The notes under the pieces: generated by a model
What the model was told of the DNA's origin: nothing
Database searches by the model: none
What the model saw: the letters and a program-made list of their open reading frames with translations, nothing else
In this document: positions 40,045-48,946 of the stretch, piece after piece
How the letters are laid out: each line of letters starts with the position of its first letter
Position numbering within the stretch: the first letter of the stretch is position 1
NCBI GenBank assembly: GCA_016715325.1
Contig: JADKAL010000014.1
Coordinates: forward strand, 124,001-188,000
DNA length: 64,000 nt
From: Methylococcaceae bacterium
GTDB taxonomy: Bacteria > Pseudomonadota > Gammaproteobacteria > Methylococcales > Methylomonadaceae
Direction of reading: 5' to 3'
Program-made: the position numbers and the translations under genes

Positions 40045-40722
40045 TCAATAATATACTGGACTTGCAGTCGGCCACAAACGCCATGTATTTGCAGAAGCAC
40101 TCTTGTTGGGCGTCATTTCGCTCATAGCGTTCATCCAACCGTCATGGATGAAACGTCTAATGAGCAAAATAACACTTTCTTCCAAATCATTGTCATTTAA
40201 TCCGGCAAGTTGTGTTGTTAGCATAAGGGAACAAATTCCATGTATACCACCAAGAAAAGCTAACGCAGTTTGTCTACATTGGTTGGATGTTAAATCCGGT
40301 GCAATAATTGAGAATTGCGCCTCAAACTTTCCATAAACATTATCCAGCTTTTTTTGATACCAAGAAGGGACTTCGCTTCCTTCCGGCAAACGATGTTCAA
40401 AAACCAAACTCCAACGGTTAAGATTTTGACTTGCAAACCTAATATACACTCCTGCCAGTTCTTCTAAGCGTTGCTCGGCATTCGGCGCTTGCACTTGATC
40501 CATTTTTTCCGCTATTTCATCCAACGACCTTGCTTTGACATGCAAAATCAAATCATCCATATTTGAAAAGACCATGTAAATACTGCCGACGGTATACCCG
40601 ATTTTTGCCGCAATATTACGTACTCTAAGTTGAGACAAACCGCCTTGGATGACTAATTCTTCAGCCGCGACCAAAACCATGTTTTTTATTTGCTCCAGAG
40701 TGTGATGCCCTCTTCTAGCCAT
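40045..40722 (-). CDS. TetR-family regulator with WHG domain
   Basis: A 225-residue regulator. The N-terminal helix-turn-helix is LVIQGGLSQLRVRNIAAKIG followed by TVGSIYMVFSNMDDLI. The C-terminal part resembles the WHG-type ligand domain (LAGVYIRFASQNLNRWSLVF). No target can be read from sequence. It lies 29 bases beyond the stop of the subtilase gene on the same strand, so it may be the last gene of the sigma/anti-sigma/protease operon; the terminator at 39988 follows it. Confidence 0.88.
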   Translation of the reverse strand: MARRGHHTLEQIKNMVLVAAEELVIQGGLSQLRVRNIAAKIGYTVGSIYMVFSNMDDLILHVKARSLDEIAEKMDQVQAPNAEQRLEELAGVYIRFASQNLNRWSLVFEHRLPEGSEVPSWYQKKLDNVYGKFEAQFSIIAPDLTSNQCRQTALAFLGGIHGICSLMLTTQLAGLNDNDLEESVILLIRRFIHDGWMNAMSEMTPNKSASANTWRLWPTASPVYY

Positions 40723-40751
40723 TGTGATTTCCTCCAGAAATTTAGTTTATC

Positions 40752-42065
40752 TTAATTTGATATAGGGTTAGCGAGTGCAAAACCTAATAGCTTGTTGGCA
40801 CAGGTTGTTGTTTCGCATAATGTATTTACCGCAGCATTTGCATTGACGCCGGCTAAAATGCCATCTTTTGATAATAACTTAGAGCCTTGTAAAACTGAGT
40901 GCGCTTCAGTTACTGTTAAATTCGGCTTCAACTCGAGGAGTAAAGCAACAACCCCTGATATTTCTGCCGCAGCAATAGAACTGCCGGATATAAAGTCATA
41001 AGTACCGTGCGGCAAAGTTGTGAGTATCTTGTCTCCCGGCGCGGAAATGTTGTTCTTCAGTGAATCTAGCTTATTTATCGAACGCACTGAAATCACGTCT
41101 TTTAATGAAGCAGGAAAATTCTCTGACGTTTTACCGGAACCGGTATCGGCGGCCACAACAATTATTCCTTTTGCGATTGCTTCTTTTAGCAATAATTCCA
41201 AAATAGGATCTTGAGGGCCGGTCAGGCTCATATTCAGAATATCTACGCCCGCCTTTATTGCCGTATTAACAGCAAATGCCAAGGTAAAGCTATTACAAAC
41301 CGCTTCAATGTCGTCTTTTTTGTCAGGCCAGCAAGCTTTAAGTGCAAACACCTTAGCATTCGGCGCTACACCGATTATGCCCTTTGCATTATCTTTTTTA
41401 GCGACCATAACGCCGGCAACAGCAGTACCGTGAATATCTGTCGTGAAACTGCCTGAAATTTCTTCAGCAAAATTTTGATTTTTTGATATTTGACCTGTTA
41501 AATCAGGATGATCGAAATCAACGCCGGTATCAATCAATCCAATCGTGATGTTTCGACCGGTCGCCTTACCGTGCGCTAAAGAAATTTCCATTTGCTGCAG
41601 GTTAGTTTGGAGCTTGAAATAGGGGTCCTTGTCATAATTTGCACGGGTTTTAAATACGTTCATGTTTTGAACTAACTCAACCCGGTCGTCTTTGGAAAGC
41701 TTTTCAATCGCACTGGAAACGGAATCGTTACCAGCAACCCGATACACAACGCAATGGACGCCTACGGCTGTCATCGGCCATTCAGACAGTTTTTCTAGTC
41801 CGTAATCTTCAGCTAAATCATTCGTAATCCGTTCGCTCCAAGTCGAACTCCCGTAACTACCGCGCTGCCTATAAGACGTCGGTGAGGCCGTACTCTTAAT
41901 ACTGTTGATCGTATTATCGGTAAATCCGACCAACAACAAACGATCGGCATTTTTTTGATCTAGAAGTGCATAAACATCGCTTTTGCTATTGTTATCGGTT
42001 TTACATTCCGCAGGAACCGACAACACCGCCATAGCAATAAACGCCGAAATTAAATAAGTTTTCAT
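40752..42065 (-). CDS. Exported S8 (subtilase) peptidase, divergent
   Basis: A 437-residue exported protein with a signal peptide (1-20). Residues 40-145 form a propeptide-like region. The catalytic triad is Asp179 in LIDTGVDFDHPDL, His212 in DIHGTAVAGVM and Ser363 in SGSSIAAAEISG. Two deviations are clear: the oxyanion-hole Asn of AAGN is replaced (VVAADTGSG, Asp307), and the usual GTSMAAPH is GSSIAAAE. Asp in this position also occurs in the eukaryotic convertase PC2, so activity is not excluded. It starts two bases after the anti-sigma stop and probably works with it. Confidence 0.85.
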   Translation of the reverse strand: MKTYLISAFIAMAVLSVPAECKTDNNSKSDVYALLDQKNADRLLLVGFTDNTINSIKSTASPTSYRQRGSYGSSTWSERITNDLAEDYGLEKLSEWPMTAVGVHCVVYRVAGNDSVSSAIEKLSKDDRVELVQNMNVFKTRANYDKDPYFKLQTNLQQMEISLAHGKATGRNITIGLIDTGVDFDHPDLTGQISKNQNFAEEISGSFTTDIHGTAVAGVMVAKKDNAKGIIGVAPNAKVFALKACWPDKKDDIEAVCNSFTLAFAVNTAIKAGVDILNMSLTGPQDPILELLLKEAIAKGIIVVAADTGSGKTSENFPASLKDVISVRSINKLDSLKNNISAPGDKILTTLPHGTYDFISGSSIAAAEISGVVALLLELKPNLTVTEAHSVLQGSKLLSKDGILAGVNANAAVNTLCETTTCANKLLGFALANPISN

Positions 42066-42067
42066 AA

Positions 42068-42820
42068 TTAATCCTCCGCTTGCGTTGAAGACAATAACGC
42101 ATAGGCAGGTTCTGCAAAAATAACATTTTTATCTTTTCTCAATAAATCAATGGCATCGAGAAGATGGTTTTCCGCAACATTCTTTTCCAACCTAACGGTG
42201 TAAACACCTTGAGCGGTAGGATTGTTATCGATAAACTGACCGTGCACTTTTTCAAGAATTTTATCTTTTTGTTGCTGATTAACGTTATCGGCAAATACCA
42301 CCCTAATTTCATTCGATTTCATGGCTTGCAATTGAGAATCGGATGACAATGTTCTGAAATTACCGATCAATTGTTTATCGCTTTCAATGTAATGCGGCAT
42401 TAAAACCGTTAAAGATAACAATAAAGCCGCCGCCATCGCTAAAGCAGGACGGCTTATGATGTTAGCGGACCAAAATTGTTTTTTATCGGCTCTAAGGGGC
42501 TTAACATTTCCGGAAATATTTTGAACGCTTGTACCTTGCTTAATGGGTGCTTGTAAATCCAGATCCTGCCCATTATGCAAACGCTTTTTAAGTCTTGAAA
42601 ATGACGCATGTTCCGCGGTGTCGATTGAGCCGTTGTGAGCGATAACTTGCGCCAACTTTTGAAGTTGCGTCTGTTCGCGTTTGCACATCAAGCAGACCTT
42701 CAAATGATCCTCCACTGCTTTGAGTTCCGTTCCTTGTAATGTCTTGTTGACATACCAAGGCAGCAATTGAGAAAGTTCTTGATGATCTGAATAAGATGCT
42801 TTGTTGATTTGTTTCATCAT
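42068..42820 (-). CDS. Anti-sigma factor with protease-prodomain-like periplasmic part
   Basis: A 250-residue membrane protein. The N-terminal anti-sigma zinc finger (zf-HC2) has ligands His39, Cys43 and Cys46 (EDHLKVCLMCKRE). A single membrane helix covers about 123-142. The periplasmic part (171-241) has EIRVVFADNVNQQQKDKILE and then VYTVRLEKNVAENHLLDAI and NVIFAEPAY, a pattern seen in I9/fervidolysin-like propeptides of subtilases. It lies between the ECF sigma factor and the subtilase, with 14 and 2 base gaps. It likely binds the sigma factor at the inner face and senses the protease outside; that coupling is inference. Confidence 0.82.
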   Translation of the reverse strand: MMKQINKASYSDHQELSQLLPWYVNKTLQGTELKAVEDHLKVCLMCKREQTQLQKLAQVIAHNGSIDTAEHASFSRLKKRLHNGQDLDLQAPIKQGTSVQNISGNVKPLRADKKQFWSANIISRPALAMAAALLLSLTVLMPHYIESDKQLIGNFRTLSSDSQLQAMKSNEIRVVFADNVNQQQKDKILEKVHGQFIDNNPTAQGVYTVRLEKNVAENHLLDAIDLLRKDKNVIFAEPAYALLSSTQAED

Positions 42821-42834
42821 AAACTCCTGAACTT

Positions 42835-43464
42835 TCAGTTTGAAGGCATCGAACTGTCGTTCGTTGGTGTTAGTATCGCAGCCAGATTCTTTCTGGCGTG
42901 ATGCATTCGGGTTTTAACGGTATTTTCCGGGCATTCCATAATGGTCGCTATTTCGCTGTAATGAAGCCCTTCGAAATAAGTCAACTCAATAACCGCTCTA
43001 TGTTCGGCTGATAATTGACTTAATGCGAATTCCAGCCATTCATCCATTTCAAGTTGGTTCATTCCGGCATCTTGCTTACCCAGCCATGAACTGTCCTCGT
43101 CGATTTCATCAAGCGATTCCAATTCAGAGCGGTCATCGTCACGCAAAGCATGGCGAGCTTTATTAAATGCAATTCCAAAAATCCAAGTTGAAGGTTTACA
43201 TTGTTTATCGTAAGTCGCTGCTTTTTCCCAAACGACATACATCACATCATTAATGATTTCGTCTATAAAATCATCGCGTCGGGTAACCCTGGCAACGAAC
43301 CGGAACAAACGCGTATAGTAATTGTGATATAGCTGTTCGAGCGCGTTTTCGTCGGCATTACAGAGTCTCGCAATGAGATCGGCGTCTTGCATTTGCTGAC
43401 CATATTGTTGTTTACTCAATGGCGTACCTGCAAAGTATTGTGTTTCTAAGGCATGCGCTTTCAT
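42835..43464 (-). CDS. ECF-type sigma-70 factor
   Basis: Alternative sigma factor of the extracytoplasmic function group, 209 residues. Region 2 covers about 45-110 (LEQLYHNYYTRLFRFVARV, DEIINDVMYVVWEKA, STWIFGIAFNKA), and region 4 about 145-200 (LSAEHRAVIELTYFEGLHYS, ENTVKTRMHHARKNL). It heads the operon with the anti-sigma factor and the subtilase and is expected to autoregulate. N-terminal residues 1-25 are less conserved, so the start may lie downstream at Met25 (MQDADLIARL). Confidence 0.92.
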   Translation of the reverse strand: MKAHALETQYFAGTPLSKQQYGQQMQDADLIARLCNADENALEQLYHNYYTRLFRFVARVTRRDDFIDEIINDVMYVVWEKAATYDKQCKPSTWIFGIAFNKARHALRDDDRSELESLDEIDEDSSWLGKQDAGMNQLEMDEWLEFALSQLSAEHRAVIELTYFEGLHYSEIATIMECPENTVKTRMHHARKNLAAILTPTNDSSMPSN

Positions 43465-43918
43465 TAAACATAAACCAATTTAATTTACTTTGTATATTAA
43501 TTCCAAAAACGCTGCAAAACGTTCATTCAATAATTAAATAAATCTTAATTTTTTAACAATTTTTTTTGAAAAAAAATATATCATTTAAAAACAATTATAT
43601 GAAAAGTTAAGGTCGAATAAATAAATCACCCTGAAACTGATATTTTCTCCCCCAATAAGCTCGGTACTACAGACATAAAGACGGATGCAAAAGCAATCCA
43701 AAAAATGATTCTTTCAAAATAGATATTTTTTATATCCACTTAGTACCCTGTTTTACTCTTTTTCCTGTTGTTGCTCTAAGCATCTGCATCTAACAAAATT
43801 AGCATCACGAATTATGTTGCACAGCGTCTGTAAAACCATTCGTTTTCAACGGCTGACTTTTTCAGTCTTGTGAAAATAAGCAAATAGACATTTATCGACA
43901 ACACCTGGATTTTTAGCA
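43465..43918. other. AT-rich divergent intergenic region
   Basis: The 454 bases between the sigma-factor gene and the 43919 gene contain A and T runs around 43550-43610 and no clear gene. It must hold the promoters of both sides; I could not identify a -35/-10 pair for the ECF factor. Confidence 0.5.
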
Positions 43919-44395
43919 ATGAGCCCGAATGAATTGATTCATGGTCGAAGTAATATGAATGAACAGTTACGTCCTTATTTTGTAAGAGGACGGGAATTAT
44001 CGAATACGGATTCTGACTATCTACCCTATTTTTTTAGAATTCCCGAAAATTCAATGGATGGGCTGCTAAAAAAAATCAAAATCGTAAGATTTCTGGATAT
44101 TGGTCGAATTGAGAATAAAAGCAAAAATTCGAATGATGTTTACATTATTTTCTCCGGCAAGGTACACATAAAAACCGATGAAAAGGATAGAACCTTTCTT
44201 ATTAGGGAAACTTTTCCAAATCATTCCGAGTTTGCTTTATTGGCTGAAGATATAGCACGAAAATCTGGGGTGAGCTTAGAAAAATCGGTGTTTACAGTCT
44301 TAGACAAAGGCGAATTTATTAATTGGCTGCTGAATTGTTCTGATTTTTCGTTTGGTTTTTTGGGTGTAGAGGATAAAAAACAGGGATTTAATTAG
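43919..44395 (+). CDS. Hypothetical protein with cNMP-binding-like fold
   Basis: A 158-residue protein with no signal peptide. Residues 50-140 show a pattern of cyclic-nucleotide-binding/cupin-like strands (IVRFLDIGRIENKSKNSND, then VYIIFSGKVHIKTDEKDR, ETFPNHSEFALLAED). The phosphate-binding cassette with Arg is not preserved, so it may not bind cNMP. No helix-turn-helix is seen. A second Met at residue 13 is an alternative start. It precedes the DUF2934 genes. Confidence 0.55.
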   Translation: MSPNELIHGRSNMNEQLRPYFVRGRELSNTDSDYLPYFFRIPENSMDGLLKKIKIVRFLDIGRIENKSKNSNDVYIIFSGKVHIKTDEKDRTFLIRETFPNHSEFALLAEDIARKSGVSLEKSVFTVLDKGEFINWLLNCSDFSFGFLGVEDKKQGFN

Positions 44396-44529
44396 CGCTG
44401 GAAAATCGGTAATCAATAATAATTTTGTCAGATTAACTTATTAAACACTTTCCGAATAATGTAATCGTTCATCGGCTCTGATATACGAAATATCCATATT
44501 TTGGGATTTTTTGAAATGAAGGTTTTTAT

Positions 44530-44784
44530 ATGGCTATCAACAGTCGAGAAAAAATGACTACAGACAATACGAATAATGGCTTTTCATTAGATACGGAAAG
44601 CCAACCCAATTCCAGTTTGCACGCAAGAATTGCCGTGGCCGCTTACTACAAGGCAGAATTACGAGCCTTTTGCACAGGGCATGATCTGGACGATTGGCTG
44701 GAAGCGGAACAGGATGTGCTTTCCCGTGAAGGCATGATTCACAACCTCAAACCGGCTGTAAAAGAAACGGCCTCTAATGCTTAA
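44530..44784 (+). CDS. DUF2934 protein
   Basis: An 84-residue protein with the DUF2934 core RIAVAAYYKAELRAFCTGHD followed by LDDWLEAEQDVL. Such small proteins are frequent near stress genes in proteobacteria and have unknown function. GAAGG before the ATG is the likely ribosome binding site. A second, shorter member follows at 44959. Confidence 0.8.
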   Translation: MAINSREKMTTDNTNNGFSLDTESQPNSSLHARIAVAAYYKAELRAFCTGHDLDDWLEAEQDVLSREGMIHNLKPAVKETASNA

Positions 44785-44958
44785 GCTTCGGCATTCCGAT
44801 GAAGTTGCTCAGTAGTTTAAATTTCAATGAAATTTAACAACGAAATCTTACAGATTTTACTTTTAAAACCCTGCGAGAAGTTTTGGCCGTTTTGGGTTGA
44901 GAGAATGACAGCCTTTTAATTTTGATGATCCTAAAGTCGCAATCGATGAGATAGAAAG

Positions 44959-45138
44959 ATGAGTAAAACCCTAAAAAAAGTAAATGAAGAAAGCATTTTT
45001 CATTACAAAAATGCTAAAAAAAACAAGCAATCATTAGGAAAGCTTCTTAATAACCGGGAAAAACTCTATAAGGTGAGCTTTGCTCAAGCCGAACTCAGAG
45101 GTTTTGTTTCAGGCCATGATATGGATGACTGGATTTAG
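44959..45138 (+). CDS. Short DUF2934-like protein
   Basis: A 59-residue gene with start ATG at 44959 and stop at 45138. The C-terminal KVSFAQAELRGFVSGHDMDD then WI matches the core of the DUF2934 protein at 44530-44784 (YKAELRAFCTGHDLDDWL), but the acidic end is lost. The N-terminal half is Lys-rich. It looks like a diverged paralogue or a truncated copy. Confidence 0.65.
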   Translation: MSKTLKKVNEESIFHYKNAKKNKQSLGKLLNNREKLYKVSFAQAELRGFVSGHDMDDWI

Positions 45139-45224
45139 TCGACGGTAATTTTTCATTTTACGGCATTTCATACTTTATAAAGCCGCTTAGATGAACGTTA
45201 TTTCTTTATCATTTGGAGAACACG

Positions 45225-45710
45225 ATGAATACAGAAGAAAATGACAGCAAAAAATCCGAATTTGCGCCAGCGCAATCCTCCGGCGGCTTAATTTCACCGG
45301 TTGATTTAGACCAATTTTTCGACGACTTCCTTTCCCGGCGCTGGCCTCGGTTATTCGACTGGAATTATCCTTCAATGACCGCGTTGGAAAAGAATCTACC
45401 TAAAGTAGACATTATCGATCACGAAACGGAGCTGGAAATTCAAGCGGCTTTACCGGGCGTAAAAAAAGAGGATCTTGATGTTAGCATCACTCATCAAACC
45501 ATAACTATCCGTACCGTTACCAAGGAAGAAAAGAAGAAAGAAGGGAAGTTTTTCCGACGCGAAATAAGCCGGGGAGAATATCAGCGTTCGTTAGCATTAC
45601 CGGATAATGTCGATGCCGACAACGCGAAAGCAACGTTTAAAGACGGCATACTGAGGGTGGCTATTCCTAAAACTGAAAAAGCAAAGCGCAAGAGCGTTGA
45701 GGTTCAATAA
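45225..45710 (+). CDS. Small heat shock protein Hsp20
   Basis: ATP-independent holdase chaperone of 161 residues. The alpha-crystallin domain runs from about residue 55 to 155 with LPKVDIIDHETELEIQAALP, GVKKEDLDVSITHQTITIR and the FKDGILRVAIPK motif typical of Hsp20. The frame can be read from TTG at 45213, but those bases are the ribosome binding site (TTGGAGAA) of the ATG at 45225. Confidence 0.93.
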   Translation: MNTEENDSKKSEFAPAQSSGGLISPVDLDQFFDDFLSRRWPRLFDWNYPSMTALEKNLPKVDIIDHETELEIQAALPGVKKEDLDVSITHQTITIRTVTKEEKKKEGKFFRREISRGEYQRSLALPDNVDADNAKATFKDGILRVAIPKTEKAKRKSVEVQ

Positions 45711-45886
45711 GCGCTAATTTCGGAATTCCTGATGAATTTAAAGCTCGCGAAGTCATCCGTAAAAGATAATTCGCACCTGGTGCCAGTATCAATCTGCGGG
45801 TTATTTTTTTCGATCTAGTGATCAATTATAGCTCTATCCCATCACGTATGGGACTAGGGCGCTAACTATTACAAGGGGGACTATTT

Positions 45887-46138
45887 GTGAAAATACCTTT
45901 AATTTTTGTCGGTTTACTTGTTTTATTGATTACACTCGGATTTCAGCTTTATTTCGGGTTTTATATGTTTCAGCAAATTAATAATCAAGTATCGAACGCT
46001 AGTTACAGTCCGAAGACGCTTCCATCGATGAAACTATTAAAACGTGACACTCTCGAAATTGAAAAACCGATTTTGGATGATCGGCAAACGGGAATTTCCG
46101 ATTGGTCTACAAACAAACCGATTCCCGTTCGCATGTGA
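45887..46138 (+). CDS. Small membrane-anchored protein, GTG start
   Basis: No family recognised. The protein has 83 residues with one N-terminal hydrophobic segment (LIFVGLLVLLITLGFQLYFG) that may be a signal anchor, followed by about 50 polar residues (DDRQTGISDWSTNKPIPVRM at the end). GTG at 45887 is chosen because GGGGGA is six bases upstream. The C-terminus is probably periplasmic. Confidence 0.5.
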   Translation: MKIPLIFVGLLVLLITLGFQLYFGFYMFQQINNQVSNASYSPKTLPSMKLLKRDTLEIEKPILDDRQTGISDWSTNKPIPVRM

Positions 46139-46190
46139 AGTAAAAAAATAAAAACTGTCCAACGACAAATTATTTACACCCCTAACTAAC

Positions 46191-46211
46191 GCGGATTGAT
46201 TACAAATCCGC
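46191..46211. repeat. GCGGATT/AATCCGC hairpin
   Basis: GCGGATT (46191-46197) pairs with AATCCGC (46205-46211) around a seven-base loop. The arms share the GCGGATT core of the elements at 5814 and 5943. Confidence 0.4.
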
Positions 46212-46235
46212 ATCGTGAAAAAACGGTGGCATTCT

Positions 46236-46925
46236 ATGAATATAAATCCTGCACAAACGGTTTTTAATCTCTCGAACACAGCCTATTTTAAAATCAGTAG
46301 AAAATCGGCCTTTCATGTCGCCGGTCATGCCGCTGCAATCTATTTCAGAAATCGTCAGTTAAGCTTGCCTACTGTTTTTTTTCAGATTCAACTTTGCGAA
46401 GATTTTTATCCACGGAAATCTTCCAAAACTATCGATAAAAAATACAATTCATTTTTCCCTAAACTTGAAGGCGGTCGATTGATCCCCGAATTACCGTTTT
46501 CTTTGACGGAAATGGAACAAAAAATGCCATCTAGTCAGCTCGCTTATCAAGAAGCATTCGAAGCCGATATTGTTAATTTACTTGCCGGACCCATCGCGGA
46601 AGCTAAATATGTCGCGCTACGCGACGATGAAGTTATAACGCCAAGGCTAGTGAATTTAAAAGCTTTACACCGTTATGGCGGAGAAACCGCAATCGATGTA
46701 GTCTATAAATATTTCGAGTGCATCAACGAAACCGATAAAAGCAAAGAGAAGCTCATCATCGGTCTGTATTTATCGGCGTTCGCTTTTGTAAACGAACGAG
46801 CGAATTGGCTGGCAATAACTGCGTTAGCCGAGCATATTTTAGCAACCCAAAAACCGTTAATCGCGTTTGAAGAAATTGTTTGCATACTGGAAAGTAATCA
46901 TAAAAATCTCAAACGGATTCATTAA
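46236..46925 (+). CDS. M41-like protein with degenerate metal-binding motif
   Basis: A 229-residue protein resembling the peptidase domain of FtsH without the ATPase. Where FtsH has HEAGH, this has AFHVAGHAAAIYF, so the catalytic Glu is Val; the two His are kept. A second FtsH-like part is VNLLAGPIAEAKYVAL, and ALAEHILATQK resembles the later helix. The substitution suggests loss of protease activity and a binding or regulatory role. GTG at 46215 could start the frame, but ATG at 46236 has GGTGG six bases upstream. Its role beside Hsp20 and DUF2934 genes may be protein quality control, which is inference. Confidence 0.7.
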   Translation: MNINPAQTVFNLSNTAYFKISRKSAFHVAGHAAAIYFRNRQLSLPTVFFQIQLCEDFYPRKSSKTIDKKYNSFFPKLEGGRLIPELPFSLTEMEQKMPSSQLAYQEAFEADIVNLLAGPIAEAKYVALRDDEVITPRLVNLKALHRYGGETAIDVVYKYFECINETDKSKEKLIIGLYLSAFAFVNERANWLAITALAEHILATQKPLIAFEEIVCILESNHKNLKRIH

Positions 46926-46961
46926 TTTCGACCTTTCTTTACCCAATATTAATACAAAATC

Positions 46962-47405
46962 ATGAAATCGACCTGGATACTTGCCGCCGATAATACGCAT
47001 GCTCGCTTTTTTAAAGCCGCCACACCTTCTTCCGGTTTAGTGGAAATTGTGGATATAGCACATACGGAAGGTCGTTTACATGATCGAGAAATGACCACCG
47101 ATTTACCCGGCAAAATTAAAAGCTCGGACGGCGGCGGCCATGCGTTTGAACAACCCACCGATCCGAAAAAGCATGAAGCGGACAATTTTGCCCGGTTAGT
47201 TGCTCAACATCTGGAAACGGCTCACAACGCAAACAAATTCGAGCAATTGTTGATCATTGCCGATCCGTCTTTTCTAGGGTTATTACGTAACCGTTTACCG
47301 GAACAACTTAAAAAGCTTGTTTGTTTCGAACTCGATAAGAATATAACGACTCTGAGTGCTTCGGAAATCCGTAAACATCTTCCCGATTACTTGCCTAATC
47401 AATAA
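46962..47405 (+). CDS. Host attachment family protein
   Basis: A 147-residue member of the host attachment protein family, named after plant-bacterium work but found in many free-living bacteria. Visible signatures are WILAADNTHARFFKA at the start, GGHAFEQPTDPKKHEADNFA in the middle, and LLIIADPSFLGLLRN. No signal peptide is present, so the name may mislead about function. Confidence 0.85.
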   Translation: MKSTWILAADNTHARFFKAATPSSGLVEIVDIAHTEGRLHDREMTTDLPGKIKSSDGGGHAFEQPTDPKKHEADNFARLVAQHLETAHNANKFEQLLIIADPSFLGLLRNRLPEQLKKLVCFELDKNITTLSASEIRKHLPDYLPNQ

Positions 47406-47607
47406 AACTCTGCGTTCACCTTAGCTCAAAAATGAGTCAAATCTTTTCATGACCTTTAATTTTGATTGCTGTTGTTATGAGAGGTTTTTTAAATCGAGCG
47501 TTATTAGGGCGCGATTAGACTTTTTCAAAATGCGTGTCACTGCGCCCAAACATCTGATTAACTCGGAAAGATACATATGTTACTCACTTCGTTGATTGAA
47601 TATTCGA

Positions 47608-48828
47608 TCATTTAGCTTGGTCTAGATTAAACGCCGAATGCAATGTTCTTACGGCGAGTTCCAAATATTTTTCATCCACGACGACAGAAATTTTAATTTC
47701 CGAGGTGGAAATCATCTTGATATTGATACCCTCCGCCGCCAAGGCTTGAAACATCGTGCTGGCGATGCCGGCATGGGAACGCATTCCGACACCGACAATT
47801 GAAACCTTAACAATGCCTTCATCGCCTGACACTTTCTTGGCGCCCAACTCGGCACAAGTAGTATCCAACAACTTTTTTGCGCGTAGATAATCGTTACGAT
47901 TTACTGTGAATGTAAAGTCGGTCGTCGCATCGTCGGCGATATTCTGAATGATCATATCGACTTCGATATTGGCATCGGCAATCGGCGTTAGGATTTTTGA
48001 TGCAATACCAGGGCGGTCGGGCACGCCGTTAATGGTGAGTTTAGCTTCGTCTCTGTTGAAGGCGATGCCCGATATTAAAGCACTTTCCATTTCTGATTCC
48101 TCGTAGGTAATGAGTGTCCCTTGACCTTCCGCAAATGAAGATAACACTCTCAGCGGGACATTGTATTTTCCGGCAAATTCGACCGATCTGATCTGCAAGA
48201 CTTTTGAACCTAAGCTGGCCATTTCCAACATTTCTTCAAAAGTAATTTTATCGAGTCTGCGCGCTTTCGGTTCGACGCGCGGATCGGTCGTATAAACACC
48301 GTCGACATCCGTATAAATATGGCATTCGTCGGCTTTTAAAGCCGCCGCTAACGCCACAGCGGTGGTATCGGAGCCGCCGCGTCCTAATGTGGTAATGTTG
48401 CCTTGTTCGTCTACACCTTGGAAACCGGCGACCACTACTACTTTGCCTTTGGCTAAATCGCTCCGCATACGCTGGTCTTCAATATGCAAAATCCGCGCTT
48501 TAGTATGGCTGCTATCGGTCAGGATTTTGACTTGTCCACCGGTATAGGAACACGCCTCGCAACCAACCTGATGAAGCGCCATACTTAGCAGCGCTACCGT
48601 TACCTGTTCGCCGGTAGAAATCAGGACATCGAGTTCGCGGTCCGTCGGTTGCTGCTGGATGTCTTTTGCCAGCGCAATCAAACGATTGGTTTCACCGCTC
48701 ATCGCCGAGACCACCACGACAAGCTGGTTGCCTTCATCCTGAGCGCTTTTGACTTTCTCTGCGACCGCTTTGATGCGTTCAACCGAACCCACCGAGGTGC
48801 CGCCGAATTTATATACGTAAAGTGTCAT
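47608..48828 (-). CDS. lysC: Aspartate kinase
   Basis: Phosphorylates aspartate, the first step to lysine, threonine and methionine. The N-terminal kinase domain has YVYKFGGTSVGSVERI and GRGGSDTTAVALAAALKADE with VDGVYTTDPR; two ACT domains follow (about 265-405, GIASKILTPIADANIEVDM, and GIASTMFQALAAEGINIKM). Length of 406 is that of the monofunctional type. It likely is feedback-inhibited through the ACT domains. Stands next to alaS and recA, an order seen in Methylococcales and pseudomonads. Confidence 0.95.
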   Translation of the reverse strand: MTLYVYKFGGTSVGSVERIKAVAEKVKSAQDEGNQLVVVVSAMSGETNRLIALAKDIQQQPTDRELDVLISTGEQVTVALLSMALHQVGCEACSYTGGQVKILTDSSHTKARILHIEDQRMRSDLAKGKVVVVAGFQGVDEQGNITTLGRGGSDTTAVALAAALKADECHIYTDVDGVYTTDPRVEPKARRLDKITFEEMLEMASLGSKVLQIRSVEFAGKYNVPLRVLSSFAEGQGTLITYEESEMESALISGIAFNRDEAKLTINGVPDRPGIASKILTPIADANIEVDMIIQNIADDATTDFTFTVNRNDYLRAKKLLDTTCAELGAKKVSGDEGIVKVSIVGVGMRSHAGIASTMFQALAAEGINIKMISTSEIKISVVVDEKYLELAVRTLHSAFNLDQAK

Positions 48829-48946
48829 TTTTAGGCTTTATTTCCTCTGTTTGAATATTGTTTTCTCTATTTGTTATATATAAGGACTTGTGAACACTGA
48901 GCGTTTCGAAGCCCCGTTGATTGTAATTGCTGAGTAAAATAATGGC

